DNA from: Methanosarcinaceae archaeon
Lineage (GTDB): Archaea; Halobacteriota; Methanosarcinia; Methanosarcinales; Methanosarcinaceae
Direction of reading: 5' to 3'
Length of the DNA stretch: 50,811 nt
Assembly: GCA_023544565.1 (NCBI GenBank)
Contig: JAMJFS010000003.1
Span: forward strand, 30,460 to 81,270
Every line of letters starts with the position of its first letter. Position 1 is the first letter of the stretch. Of the stretch, positions 16,660 through 25,294 are shown one piece after another. The notes beneath the pieces were generated by a model. It was not told where the DNA came from. It saw only the letters and a list, made by a program, of their open reading frames with translations, and did not search any database. The position numbers were made by a program, and so were the translations under genes.

Positions 16660-17700
16660 GTGATAAATATGAACTGGGTAACTCCTATACGTGCGCATGC
16701 ATTTGAAAAACCATTGTTCTTGTTCGTGCTCTCAAATACAGCGACTGCATATATTCCAAATATATCTGCAGCCGGCAAGAGCCCGGAATTTACAGATTAT
16801 ACACCTGCAGGGGACGCTGAAATTGTTGAGACTGGAAATATTGTCAGTGTGCCTGTACTGCCGATCACGCCGCCATATAATACTCCTACGCCTGCGATAA
16901 TCACACGTGCAGCACTCAATCTTACAGGTATCCCGCACATGTTTGTTAATGCAGGGTTGAAGATTGTTCCCAAAGTTCCTTTTGTTGATCTTATGGCAAA
17001 GCCCGGGTGCGACATTAGAGAAAATATCGCTGTTCATGATGCAAGAGGGATATTTGAACGCGCACATAAACTTGGCAGGGATATCAGGGATAAAACTGAC
17101 CATTTTGTTATTGGTGAAAGCATACCAGGCGGCACAACAACTGCAATGGGTGTGTTGAATGCTCTTGGGTATGATGGAAATGTAAGTAGCAGTTCGTGTT
17201 CAAATCCATTGGACCTGAAGAATAGGGTCGTCAGGGAAGGAATGGCTGCATCGGGTGTTGAATTCGGAAGTCTTCGCGACGATCCCTTGCATGCCATTAC
17301 TTGTCTTGGTGACCCCATGATGGCGGCTGTTGCAGGAATTGTATCAGGAGTAGATGGGATCGATTTCGTACTTGCAGGTGGAACCCAGATGGCGGCTGTT
17401 TTTGCTGTTATCAAACACCTTGGCATCAATACTGATAACATCTCGATCGCTACAACAAAATATGTTGTTAATGATGCAAGTGCAAACTTTAAGGATCTGG
17501 TCGCTGAACTCGGCGTACCCATATATGTAGCAGACCCCGGCTTTGGCGCATCACATCTGCCAGGTCTTCAAAGATATGAAGCAGGCGATGTGAAAGAGGG
17601 TGTCGGTGCCGGCGGTGCGATGTATCTTGCACAGATGCATGGTGTGTCACAGGAAGAGTTGCGACATGAGGTCGAAAAGATATATGGGGAACTTTGTTAG
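16660..17700 (+). CDS. cobT: Archaeal CobT-type nicotinate-nucleotide phosphoribosyltransferase
   Basis: The 346-residue protein resembles the archaeal family related to nicotinate-nucleotide:dimethylbenzimidazole phosphoribosyltransferase (TIGR00303 type), which activates the lower ligand base as alpha-ribazole phosphate. Recognisable segments are [11 protein letters not shown] near the start, [13 protein letters not shown] in the middle, [11 protein letters not shown] and a C-terminal [16 protein letters not shown] lies just upstream. The start is GTG 16660 or ATG 16669 (three residues shorter). It closes the cobalamin locus and supplies the base-activation step that CobS needs. Confidence 0.85.
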   Translation: MINMNWVTPIRAHAFEKPLFLFVLSNTATAYIPNISAAGKSPEFTDYTPAGDAEIVETGNIVSVPVLPITPPYNTPTPAIITRAALNLTGIPHMFVNAGLKIVPKVPFVDLMAKPGCDIRENIAVHDARGIFERAHKLGRDIRDKTDHFVIGESIPGGTTTAMGVLNALGYDGNVSSSSCSNPLDLKNRVVREGMAASGVEFGSLRDDPLHAITCLGDPMMAAVAGIVSGVDGIDFVLAGGTQMAAVFAVIKHLGINTDNISIATTKYVVNDASANFKDLVAELGVPIYVADPGFGASHLPGLQRYEAGDVKEGVGAGGAMYLAQMHGVSQEELRHEVEKIYGELC

Positions 17701-18040
17701 TGTTCTTATCTTTTAATAGATATTCGAGAAAATACTTATTCCGTTCGCGTTAATTTGCACTATATATTTGCAACCCAAGTTTGACAGTTTTAATAAATAT
17801 AAGTGTCCTTAGTTTGTTTGGTGTATCCAAAAATGCAAATATTAAGTTTGATTGGACAAGTTTGGTTTTATACGGTGATTAATCAGCGCTTAAAAAATAT
17901 ATGTACAGTCGTGAACACAGACCGGACAAATAAATCAATAACTTGGTCAGAAGTAATTTACCAACAGATGAACTGCTCCCCCTGACGCTATGCGGCGAGG
18001 AAGGAGTTACCTGCTTCATTCATATAAATAGATTATAAGC
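17701..18040. repeat. Intergenic region between cobT and MC1 with several repeat remnants
   Basis: The 340 bases contain a partial palindromic repeat (about 17724-17770, reverse orientation), the 18-base sequence aacccaagtttgacagtt (17772-17789), and a long imperfect GC-rich hairpin (17971-18010) resembling right ends of IS200/IS605-type elements. No convincing ORF is present. Confidence 0.5.
17971..18010. other. Imperfect GC-rich hairpin, possible IS200/IS605-type end remnant
   Basis: aactgctccccctgacgc and gcggcgaggaaggagtt can pair imperfectly around a tat loop. The 'gctcccc...gaggaaggagtt' look recalls right-end hairpins of IS200/IS605 elements, but no tnpA or tnpB lies nearby. A terminator for MC1 (which reads toward it) is an equally good reading. 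Confidence 0.35.
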
Positions 18041-18337
18041 TCATTCGAGTTTTTCAATTCCAACTTTTTTCACGAAAGGCTTGTTAACTTTATCAGCCAT
18101 CCATGCAGGCTTGTTCTTTGGTGCATCAACTATCTCTTTCCATCCTGTGAAAACATGAACCTTCTTAGTTCCACGCTCTCGCAGTCTGAGGGTCACAGGC
18201 TTGGATTTTGTACCTTCACCCTTGTTTGCGGCTTTAAGAGCTGCCTGTCTTGGTTGTTTCCCGGTGAATACACCATGTTCCTCTCCCTTCTCATCTCTTA
18301 ACACAAAATTTTTTGTTTCAGATATAGTTTCAGACAT
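18041..18337 (-). CDS. Chromatin protein MC1
   Basis: MC1 is a small basic DNA-bending chromosomal protein found in Methanosarcinales and haloarchaea. The 98-residue sequence has the family core NFVLRDEKGEEHGVFTGKQPRQAALKAANKG followed by VTLRLRERGTKKVHVFTGW; many Lys/Arg residues line the DNA-contacting strands. Residues 1-9 form an acidic lead-in. A GAGG-type ribosome binding site lies upstream of the ATG at 18337 and a TATA-like stretch about 60 bases further. It is a single-gene unit flanked by repeat sequences, including an 18-base direct repeat on both sides. Confidence 0.95.
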   Translation of the reverse strand: MSETISETKNFVLRDEKGEEHGVFTGKQPRQAALKAANKGEGTKSKPVTLRLRERGTKKVHVFTGWKEIVDAPKNKPAWMADKVNKPFVKKVGIEKLE

Positions 18338-18736
18338 ATTATTTACCTCATAAACGGTACAATGCTATTGTTATTAGAGTTCATGAAATATATATGTATG
18401 TTAAATATACCGGACGTAGCATCCGATTTGTTCACTTTATTTCAAAAAGTAAAAGGGTTCTCTTTAATATCGAGTGGATAATACTACCAATTTCAACAAA
18501 TATATAAGATATTCAGACATTTTATAACCCAAGTTTGACAGTTCTCACTTTTTTCCATCGAGAATGTCTTAACTGATACTTATTTATCTATTAATTAGTA
18601 CGCTACGCGCTGAGCTGAAGCGTTCCACTCCACTGCAAATCAAATTAAATGATTGGTCGCAGGGTTTTACTACGCCTGCTTGCGCTCGATCGCCTATATA
18701 GATTCAGTTAAAAACATTACCAGATCGAAAAAAGTA
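18338..18736. other. Intergenic region between MC1 and the Fic gene
   Basis: The first ~90 bases hold the MC1 promoter (TATA-like catatatatatttc region, reverse strand). The second copy of aacccaagtttgacagtt lies at 18526-18543. A GC-richer patch (about 18601-18690) with inverted bits 'acgctacgcgc' and 'gcctgcttgcgc' follows, possibly a repeat remnant. The open frame here continues upstream of the Fic ATG but shows no conserved sequence. Confidence 0.4.
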
Positions 18737-19366
18737 ATGGATAATCTCATCAAACTACACATCTACTCTTCAACTGTCACAGAAGGGAACACTGCATCCA
18801 ATGAGGATGTTGAACGTATCATACATGATCTGCCAACAGACCTTACGCCAAAAGAGATCATAGAGATTAAAAATACAAAGGATGCTCTGGACCATATACT
18901 CGAAGTGTATAAAGATACAGACGTAAACCTTGACCTTATTAAAACCACTCATCAGATACTGATGCGCGGATTGATCAAAGAAGCCGAAATATTCTATGCT
19001 TCAGCCACAAAACGGATTATTGGTTCTAAATTGAAATTACCATCAACCAATAATGAGGTGGAATATTTGATGAGGTCCCTTGTGAATTACTGTCAACTAA
19101 ACAAAGATCACATCCATCCTCTGATACTTGGTTCGATATTCCATTTTCTTTTCGTATCAATTCATCCATTCAAGGATGGGAACGGTAGAGTGGCAAGACT
19201 GATCCACTCACATATATTGCTACAGGGTGGATACCCAATATTTGCGTTCGATCCTGACCGAAAATATGATTATTTCAACTATCTTGAAAAAGGAAGAGAA
19301 TTTGACATCAGTGACTTTATCCTTTTCATTGTTGAAGAACACAAAAATGTGCTGCTTGCACAGTAA
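18737..19366 (+). CDS. Fic domain protein (predicted AMPylase)
   Basis: Fic enzymes usually transfer AMP to hydroxyl groups of target proteins. The 209-residue product has the complete active-site motif HPFKDGNGRVAR (143-154) with catalytic His143. It also carries an N-terminal inhibitory motif S-x-x-x-E-G (residues 12-17, STVTEG), which in class II Fic proteins blocks ATP positioning through its glutamate. No DNA-binding tail is present. The ATG at 18737 is chosen because upstream codons in the same frame have no conserved sequence. No antitoxin partner is adjacent, consistent with self-inhibition. The gene is flanked by repeats, so acquisition is plausible. Confidence 0.87.
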   Translation: MDNLIKLHIYSSTVTEGNTASNEDVERIIHDLPTDLTPKEIIEIKNTKDALDHILEVYKDTDVNLDLIKTTHQILMRGLIKEAEIFYASATKRIIGSKLKLPSTNNEVEYLMRSLVNYCQLNKDHIHPLILGSIFHFLFVSIHPFKDGNGRVARLIHSHILLQGGYPIFAFDPDRKYDYFNYLEKGREFDISDFILFIVEEHKNVLLAQ

Positions 19367-19579
19367 ATCAAACTATGGGATCAGTGTGGAAAGAAGACTT
19401 ATTAAATAATCCCATTGGGTGCAGGGGCGCTTGCAAGCCCCATCTAAATTTGATATCAACACAAATTCTATTTAAAATCCAAATAATCCATACTGACAGT
19501 AAACTACAAATCTAATAAAAACACAAGAAAAATTGATTTTAAATAAATAATCCGTAAAAAAGCGTATTCAAACGGCGGG

Positions 19580-19650
19580 ATTACGAGAAAATTCTCCCTT
19601 CGGTCGAATTGACTCGAACTATATAATCTTATAGATTATATACTATAAAA
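19580..19650 (-). repeat. Dispersed palindromic repeat, copy F
   Basis: Close match to 47937-48003: a shared gagaaaattctcccttcggtc tail, then gaattgactcg, then an AT palindrome (tatataatcttatagattatata). It lies immediately 3' of tRNA-Glu, so the tail hairpin could end its transcript. Confidence 0.7.
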
Positions 19651-19657
19651 AAATTTC

Positions 19658-19735
<78 letters not shown>

Positions 19736-19800
19736 ACAGTGAATATCGCATTGAAGCGAGCCCAATAAGTCACACATCGTTATTAAGCTTTCGCATGATA

Positions 19801-20142
19801 TCAGGATTCATCCTCAAGATTAACTAAATGCAAGATCCAGTCACTAAGTTTATCACATAATTCAGGCTGGCACGCATCCCTGCACCCCGCACATGGAGAG
19901 AATACATCCCCGGCCAGAAGATCATCGTATGATGCCTTGGTATCATCTACTGACTTTAACAAATACGTTCTTGCACCATTTGAAACTGCAGACTCGCGTA
20001 TGACAAGATTATCCGTTATCAGTTTTGTAACGATTCTGGAACATTTACGGCTATCGATCTCCATCTCCTTCCAGAGTTCACTCTGAAATACGCCGTCTTT
20101 ATGCTTACGAATCGTGTTTAACGTTAATTCATCCAATTCCAT
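19801..20142 (-). CDS. Small winged-helix protein with a four-cysteine C-terminus
   Basis: The 113-residue protein has an N-terminal MarR/Lrp-like winged helix (about residues 5-65: DELTLNTIRKHKDGVFQSELW, then RKCSRIVTKLITDNLV) and a C-terminal cluster C-x2-C-x3-C-x4-C (CAGCRDACQPELC, about residues 84-96) that could hold an iron-sulfur cluster or zinc. This pairing suggests a redox- or metal-sensing transcription regulator. Family members of this kind occur in methanogens but I cannot name one with known function. It lies between tRNA-Glu and lsm, all on the reverse strand. Confidence 0.75.
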   Translation of the reverse strand: MELDELTLNTIRKHKDGVFQSELWKEMEIDSRKCSRIVTKLITDNLVIRESAVSNGARTYLLKSVDDTKASYDDLLAGDVFSPCAGCRDACQPELCDKLSDWILHLVNLEDES

Positions 20143-20169
20143 AATAATATTTCCACAGCAACAAAAATA

Positions 20170-20394
20170 TCAATTTTCTAGAGGAACTATTAGTATAATA
20201 TTGTTGCCGCGCAAAACCACAGACCCAAGAGATCGAAGCCTCTCACCATCTACGATCTCAACAGCATCAACCAGATGAAGATTAAGATAATCATCCGCAC
20301 TCTGAAGTGTACCTTCAAGAACATGATGATCTCCTTTCATCTCTACTTGAACCTTTGAACCAACCGCTTTCTGAACTTTTTTATTCGGGAACAA
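20170..20394 (-). CDS. Archaeal Sm-like (Lsm) RNA-binding protein
   Basis: Lsm proteins form heptameric rings that bind U-rich RNA. The 74-residue protein has the Sm1 pattern (GTLQSADDYLNLHLVDAVE, about 28-46) with the RNA-contacting Asp/Asn, and Sm2 (VVLRGNNIILIVP, about 59-71) with the Arg-Gly pair. Length is normal for the family. It lies just upstream of the winged-helix gene on the same strand with a 27-base gap, so the two may be co-transcribed. Confidence 0.92.
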   Translation of the reverse strand: MFPNKKVQKAVGSKVQVEMKGDHHVLEGTLQSADDYLNLHLVDAVEIVDGERLRSLGSVVLRGNNIILIVPLEN

Positions 20395-20609
20395 AATTAT
20401 ATCCTCACATTATATTGTAAATTGTTAAACACTAATAAAACGATAATAATTAGACACTAGAGAGTTTTAAATACACAATATCATATTTATGGTTAGCGAT
20501 TATCGACCACCAACTTATGTTTGATATTCAAACGTATTAGCACCAAATAATTATAAATTCCTTGCTATTTTATATTTATCTAAGTCTAGATTTAAGTTTA
20601 AGTTTAAAC

Positions 20610-20993
20610 TTAAATATAGCCCTGTATCTCAGAACTATCCTTTGAAGGTTTATCCTTTGGCTTTTCAGTAACCGGTTGCATCTTGCTGATCGGACCAAAC
20701 ATATTCTCATAATCCTGAATATGCTGATTTAACCATCGTGAAAGTTCAAGTGCAGCAAGAGGTGTCAGTATAACTTCAGTCTCCACCCGCCTCTCGATAA
20801 CATGTGAATCAGATAGATCACCAAATGCACGTGGTGAATCATTGTAAAATCCGATCCTGAAATCGTACGGACTGTGTCCGCCTATCGCACCTATTGAATA
20901 AACCTGCTTGAAATCATCAGGCCTATAGAATTCGATCTTAACCTTTCTAGTTTCTCTCAACTTATCATTATCATTATCGTCATTTTTAGTCAT
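20610..20993 (-). CDS. DUF3467 family protein
   Basis: The 127-residue protein has the DUF3467-type core YSIGAIGGHSPYDFRIGFYND followed by ETEVILTPLAALELSRWLNQHI (about residues 70-92). Function is unknown; the family is small, soluble and widespread in archaea and bacteria. The C-terminus is Lys/Pro/Ser-rich and probably disordered. The start is the ATG at 20993, although the first 12 residues are low-complexity Asn/Asp repeats. Downstream (20580-20610) is an AT-rich run of taagtt-like units. Confidence 0.8.
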   Translation of the reverse strand: MTKNDDNDNDKLRETRKVKIEFYRPDDFKQVYSIGAIGGHSPYDFRIGFYNDSPRAFGDLSDSHVIERRVETEVILTPLAALELSRWLNQHIQDYENMFGPISKMQPVTEKPKDKPSKDSSEIQGYI

Positions 20994-21006
20994 GTAAATA
21001 TACCCT

Positions 21007-21049
21007 GTAACTTATATGTAACTTATATGTAACTTATATGTAACTTATA
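21007..21049. repeat. 11-bp tandem repeat
   Basis: Nearly four direct copies of gtaacttatat lie just upstream of the DUF3467 gene (reverse strand), between it and the helicase gene. They may lie in its promoter. Confidence 0.9.
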
Positions 21050-21156
21050 ATTAATAGTAAAGATGTTTTGACTCCTGATCCACTTGTAGTTTAACCACAT
21101 CCTTTTAATATGTTTTGATGAAGGTAACACAATCCGCACAGAATAAACTCATTCCA

Positions 21157-23712
21157 TCAACCCTCAACTGACTTTTTCAGTCGGTGAGCCGCCTTAGCAA
21201 TATCCTTTTTCGAATAAGCCTTTGCTATCATCTCCATCGCATCAAGATTTCTAATAACACCATCAAGATAACCCAGCAGGTCGCCGCCGTATGCCGTGAT
21301 CCCATACAGGTCTTCCAGTTTTCGCACAATCCCGACAGGATCATACCCATCAACCCTGAGTTTGATAACCTTTGCCGAGAACTTGCGCTCAGGACAACCG
21401 CAATATGGCGAATCCTTGCATGAGCATGCCAGAAACTCGGATGCAAAATCAAACAATTGATCCTGAAGTTTCAGGTCAAGTTTAGAGATATTCTCACCCT
21501 CAAAAAGAATATCTATCGAAGCGCCCTGAAATACCCTTGCCGGCATATTGATGTTCAAAGCAACCGATATCTGCGGCGCATATTTGAAATATGCAGCATC
21601 AAAGAATTCAAGATTTGTCACAATATCCAGAGGATCATTGTCTGCCAGAACTGCGCTTTTTATCAAGAACGCCTTTGATACCGATAAAAAATGCCTTGCT
21701 GCAATGCTGCCAAAACGTGTGAGCGAGATGCTATCACCATTTTGCTCGATCAACTTATATTTCTTTAACCGTGAAAAAAGCGCATCCATTGCAAAATCAC
21801 CAAGCATTGTGCGATGGATCGTCTCAAGGTCCTTCCTCGAAGACGTAACCGCAGCCGATGCCAGTATCTCCTCCATCTGCTCATCCTCACCATACTTGAC
21901 CCCGGTATGTACCATCCTGCCTTTCAACAGGTTAACAGCAACCACGTCCTCAGATCCTTCCTGGTCAGAGGTATATTTCTTGTTCGGCACAGCAAGTAGT
22001 ACAGCCACACCAAGGTCATGATAATCAGGTCGCCCTGCACGCCCCAGCATCTGCAGGAACTCCTGCATCGATAGCCATGATATTCCCATGGCAAGTGATT
22101 CGAATATAACCTGAGATGAAGGGAAATCAACACCTGCCGCAAGTGCGGCAGTTGTCACAACAACCGGCAATTTGCCGGATTCGAATCGCCTCTCAACCGA
22201 TTTTCGTTCATGTTGTGTCAGACCGGCATGATATGGTGCCGATGGAATCGAGATTGCTTCTGATATGCGGTGGCAATTGCGTCTGGAATTGGTAAAGACG
22301 ATCGTCTGCCCCCTATGCCCTTTTGAAGATGTTTTACTGAATTCATCCTTAGCAAGTTTTGAGATCAGCCGTATCTTATCATTTTCCTGACAGAACATCA
22401 GATGCCGCTCTATCGGAACCGGCCGATACTCATATTCAACAAGGGTAGCACCAAGATCTCTGGCAAGCAATTCCGGCTTTGCCACTGTTGCAGAGAGATA
22501 GATGAACTGGGCATCAGATGCGGTATACCTCAGACGTCCGATCAGACCATCCACCCTGTGCCCCCGCTCCGCATCTTCGAGCATGTGCACCTCATCAATG
22601 ACGACTGTGCCGACATGACCAAGTTGGTCTGCATCGCTTGTACGCAGAATATAATCCAGTCCTTCGTAAGTACCGATAATAATATCGGAATCAAGTGATC
22701 TGTTAGTTGATTCCGTTTTTTTGGTCTTGATACGGGCACTTCCGACCCGCAGGGATGTTTTCAATCCGATGCCACTATACCGTTTTATGAACTGGTCGTA
22801 TTTTTGGTTTGCCAGCGCCACCAGGGGGACGAGGTACAGCATCTTCCCCTTACCACGCAGGATATTCTCGATCCCTGCCAGTTCACCAATAAGAGTCTTA
22901 CCGGTTGCGGTAACAGAAGTAACAAGTTGGTGTTTTCCATCCAACAGCCCTTTTTCAACAGATAACGACTGCACAGGCAACAAGTGTTCGGACTTTTCCA
23001 GCAGGATGGACTTGAATTTTTTTCTTATCGGAAGGTCGGCGATCTTTGCTGTACTCTTAATGGGATTTGCTTTAACCGTATCAAAACGGGTAAAATCCGA
23101 ATCAAGTTTTTGTGGGTTTAGCATTCCCACAGTACGGCCAAGGTCTTTTGACCGTATCATCAACTCTTCCATATGTGCAACCGCTTCATCACTATAATTA
23201 GTCTGGGAATTTCGAAGTGCACGCATCAATTCCTCTTTTGCGCATTCTTCGCATATCAGTTCCCCATGATATTTTATTGACTTCTTGCTAACAAAATTGA
23301 ATTTACGCTTCATAAAACAGAACCTGCACACACTGACCATATCAGCCTCAAGTTGGAAACCCTTGAGCATCTCTAAAATCTCGGATGTTCGTCTACTGTC
23401 CCCACCATTTACGATCATGATACGTTCTGAAAGCCGTAAAAGATCAACAAATTCTTCAGGTGGACGATACTCATCCTTACCATCACGAAATACCCTAAAC
23501 TTATGAGGACGCGGGCCTGCCGTTGTGGTCCTCAGGATGAGTTCACCAACAAATAAGGGATTCTTCTTCTTATCCCTGATCGGTAAAACAATATATTTTG
23601 ACTTTTCAGCATTTATAAGTGTCCAGAGTGTCATGTGTGTTTCAATTGTTAATGGCTGTATATAAGTGCTATTTTTAAAAAATTGCGACATGCCTTTTAT
23701 ATACATGTCCAC
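21157..23712 (-). CDS. DEAD/DEAH-box helicase of the DUF5814 archaeal type
   Basis: An 851-residue superfamily 2 helicase. An N-terminal ~240-residue module contains a zinc-finger-like CRFCF...CEECA pair (about 129-158). The RecA cores follow, with SVTATGKTLIGE (motif I), VIDEVHMLED (motif II), YLSATV (motif III), TIVFTNSRR (IV region) and QMLGRAGRPD (motif VI). The C-terminus has a winged-helix-like part and a second Cys cluster (CSCKDSPYCGCPE). It resembles Hel308-like helicases but the flanking domains match the euryarchaeal DUF5814 group. A DNA-repair or RNA role is unproven. The start may be seven residues later (23691). It is divergent from the RAD55-like gene. Confidence 0.88.
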   Translation of the reverse strand: MDMYIKGMSQFFKNSTYIQPLTIETHMTLWTLINAEKSKYIVLPIRDKKKNPLFVGELILRTTTAGPRPHKFRVFRDGKDEYRPPEEFVDLLRLSERIMIVNGGDSRRTSEILEMLKGFQLEADMVSVCRFCFMKRKFNFVSKKSIKYHGELICEECAKEELMRALRNSQTNYSDEAVAHMEELMIRSKDLGRTVGMLNPQKLDSDFTRFDTVKANPIKSTAKIADLPIRKKFKSILLEKSEHLLPVQSLSVEKGLLDGKHQLVTSVTATGKTLIGELAGIENILRGKGKMLYLVPLVALANQKYDQFIKRYSGIGLKTSLRVGSARIKTKKTESTNRSLDSDIIIGTYEGLDYILRTSDADQLGHVGTVVIDEVHMLEDAERGHRVDGLIGRLRYTASDAQFIYLSATVAKPELLARDLGATLVEYEYRPVPIERHLMFCQENDKIRLISKLAKDEFSKTSSKGHRGQTIVFTNSRRNCHRISEAISIPSAPYHAGLTQHERKSVERRFESGKLPVVVTTAALAAGVDFPSSQVIFESLAMGISWLSMQEFLQMLGRAGRPDYHDLGVAVLLAVPNKKYTSDQEGSEDVVAVNLLKGRMVHTGVKYGEDEQMEEILASAAVTSSRKDLETIHRTMLGDFAMDALFSRLKKYKLIEQNGDSISLTRFGSIAARHFLSVSKAFLIKSAVLADNDPLDIVTNLEFFDAAYFKYAPQISVALNINMPARVFQGASIDILFEGENISKLDLKLQDQLFDFASEFLACSCKDSPYCGCPERKFSAKVIKLRVDGYDPVGIVRKLEDLYGITAYGGDLLGYLDGVIRNLDAMEMIAKAYSKKDIAKAAHRLKKSVEG

Positions 23713-23801
23713 ATCTATTGATTAATTGTACTTATTTGATTTTGAATATACCAAATACTTATAAAACATCAAGGCCAATTTATATATTGAGGGATGAATT
23801 G

Positions 23802-24572
23802 ATGGCAGAACTAAATATATCTGCACAAGATGCAATGGCTGGCGTACAATCTATTACCCAGCAAGGACCTAAACTAAAACCCACCGGTATTTTTGTTCTT
23901 GACAGGAGCTTAGGCGGTGGATTGCCTGAAAGGTCTTTAGTCTATTTTTCGGCTGACTCCAGATCAATGTCTGAGGTTTTCCTATATCAATTCACCCAAT
24001 CACGAAAAACTTATTATTTTACAACAAGCCGAAGACCTAAATTTATCCAAAAAGATATCGAGAATTTGAATTTTGACATTTCTAATATTTCCTTTGTTGA
24101 TATATACAGTGAATACTACCTCACACAATTTGGTGAGATGGTCGATACCATAGGAAATGAATACGTTGATGCAAAGATCATAGAGTTCACAGAATACAAT
24201 CTCAAGAACATCATGAACGAATCAATGAATGAAGATGTCAACATTATCATTGATAATTTTTCTTTTTACATGAATCTCAATGTTAACCTTGGTATGTTAA
24301 AACGGCTAACCAACATACTCTACGAGACAACTAAAGAAATGGATTGTCTCACTTACCTATACGGATTGAAAGGAAGCCATCCAGAAAAAGTTGAAAATGA
24401 TATTCTAAATACTGCTGATGTAATATTCGATGTTGCACTTGAACGCAGTGCAGATTCGATGACAAGTATGCTTGCAATTCCAAAGATACGCGGAATGGTG
24501 CCAAATTCAGAAATGATCAAGTTCAAGGTTGGCGACGGTGTCCAGATCGATACATCAAAAGATATCGCATGA
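23802..24572 (+). CDS. RecA/RAD55-family protein lacking the Walker A motif
   Basis: The 256-residue product aligns by eye with KaiC/RAD55-type RecA folds: N-terminal PTGIFVLDRSLGGGLPERSLVYFSAD where the P-loop should follow, a hydrophobic Walker B-like strand (VNIIIDNFSF), and a C-terminal AIPKIRGMVPNSE typical of the group. Where active members have GxxxxGK(T/S), this protein reads SADSRSMSEV, so it probably does not hydrolyse ATP. The ATG at 23802 is chosen since GAGGGA precedes it; an upstream in-frame start at 23718 adds non-conserved residues. It may be a signalling or binding subunit. Confidence 0.8.
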   Translation: MAELNISAQDAMAGVQSITQQGPKLKPTGIFVLDRSLGGGLPERSLVYFSADSRSMSEVFLYQFTQSRKTYYFTTSRRPKFIQKDIENLNFDISNISFVDIYSEYYLTQFGEMVDTIGNEYVDAKIIEFTEYNLKNIMNESMNEDVNIIIDNFSFYMNLNVNLGMLKRLTNILYETTKEMDCLTYLYGLKGSHPEKVENDILNTADVIFDVALERSADSMTSMLAIPKIRGMVPNSEMIKFKVGDGVQIDTSKDIA

Positions 24573-25294
24573 TCAGGATGTGCACCGCAAGCGGCACATC
24601 CCAGCATAAATGATTAATTTGAGTTCGCATTCAATATGACTAATGTTGAGTCAATCATACAATGTTGTTAGAGTGAATAAACGGTGCGACCACACGCGCG
24701 CAGCGCGGCACGTTCCTGCACCACGACCACTAAATACAATATAGTTTTCAAATGTCAGCGTATTTGCTGTTCTGAGAATTGTATGTTTGGTACGGGTTTG
24801 GTAGCATTGAAATGCGCCGAGCGGCGGCGGGGACTGATGCTATGGATTTTGTGGAGATCTATCCGTAATTTTGGAATATAGAAAATTATATCATATGATC
24901 CATACCCCCCATAACCAGACATTTGAAAGTTGACGTGACACTAATATGTAATTATGACTTCAATTGTCCACCCGATGTAGAGGCAATCTCTGTGCCATAT
25001 TATGCATGTTCATTAACAAGGATTTTTTTCGCAATAGCACAGTTATAAAATCCAGATACTTCAATGAAAGTGGGAAAAATCATTGCGAAATAAACTCACC
25101 GCCTATGAAGTTGTGTGCATAATACACCCGAAAAGCAAGCAGGCAAGCAAGCAGGCAAGCAAGCAGGCAGGTCGCCAAGAGAACAGACTTATTGCACATC
25201 ATGTGTTTGTTACAGATCAGCGATCATGGGACCCGCCGCCTGCGGCGGTTGTTGCGTTGATTTTAATTACAACCAGCCCAAACAAAAAAAATAC
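24573..25294. repeat. 722-base repeat-rich region without a gene
   Basis: Contents: a GC-rich patch (about 24682-24735, cacgcgcgcagcgcggcac), a 12-bp tandem repeat aagcaagcaggc in three copies (25133-25168), and a GC hairpin ccgccgcctgcggcgg (25234-25247). Two short open frames (about 70-98 codons) cross the tandem repeat but have repeat-driven sequence and no recognisable features. I see no RNA gene. Confidence 0.55.

Noticed and set aside
17803-17985. 60-codon forward ORF between cobT and MC1
   Set aside because: No conserved features, located in repeat remnants, and no ribosome binding site.
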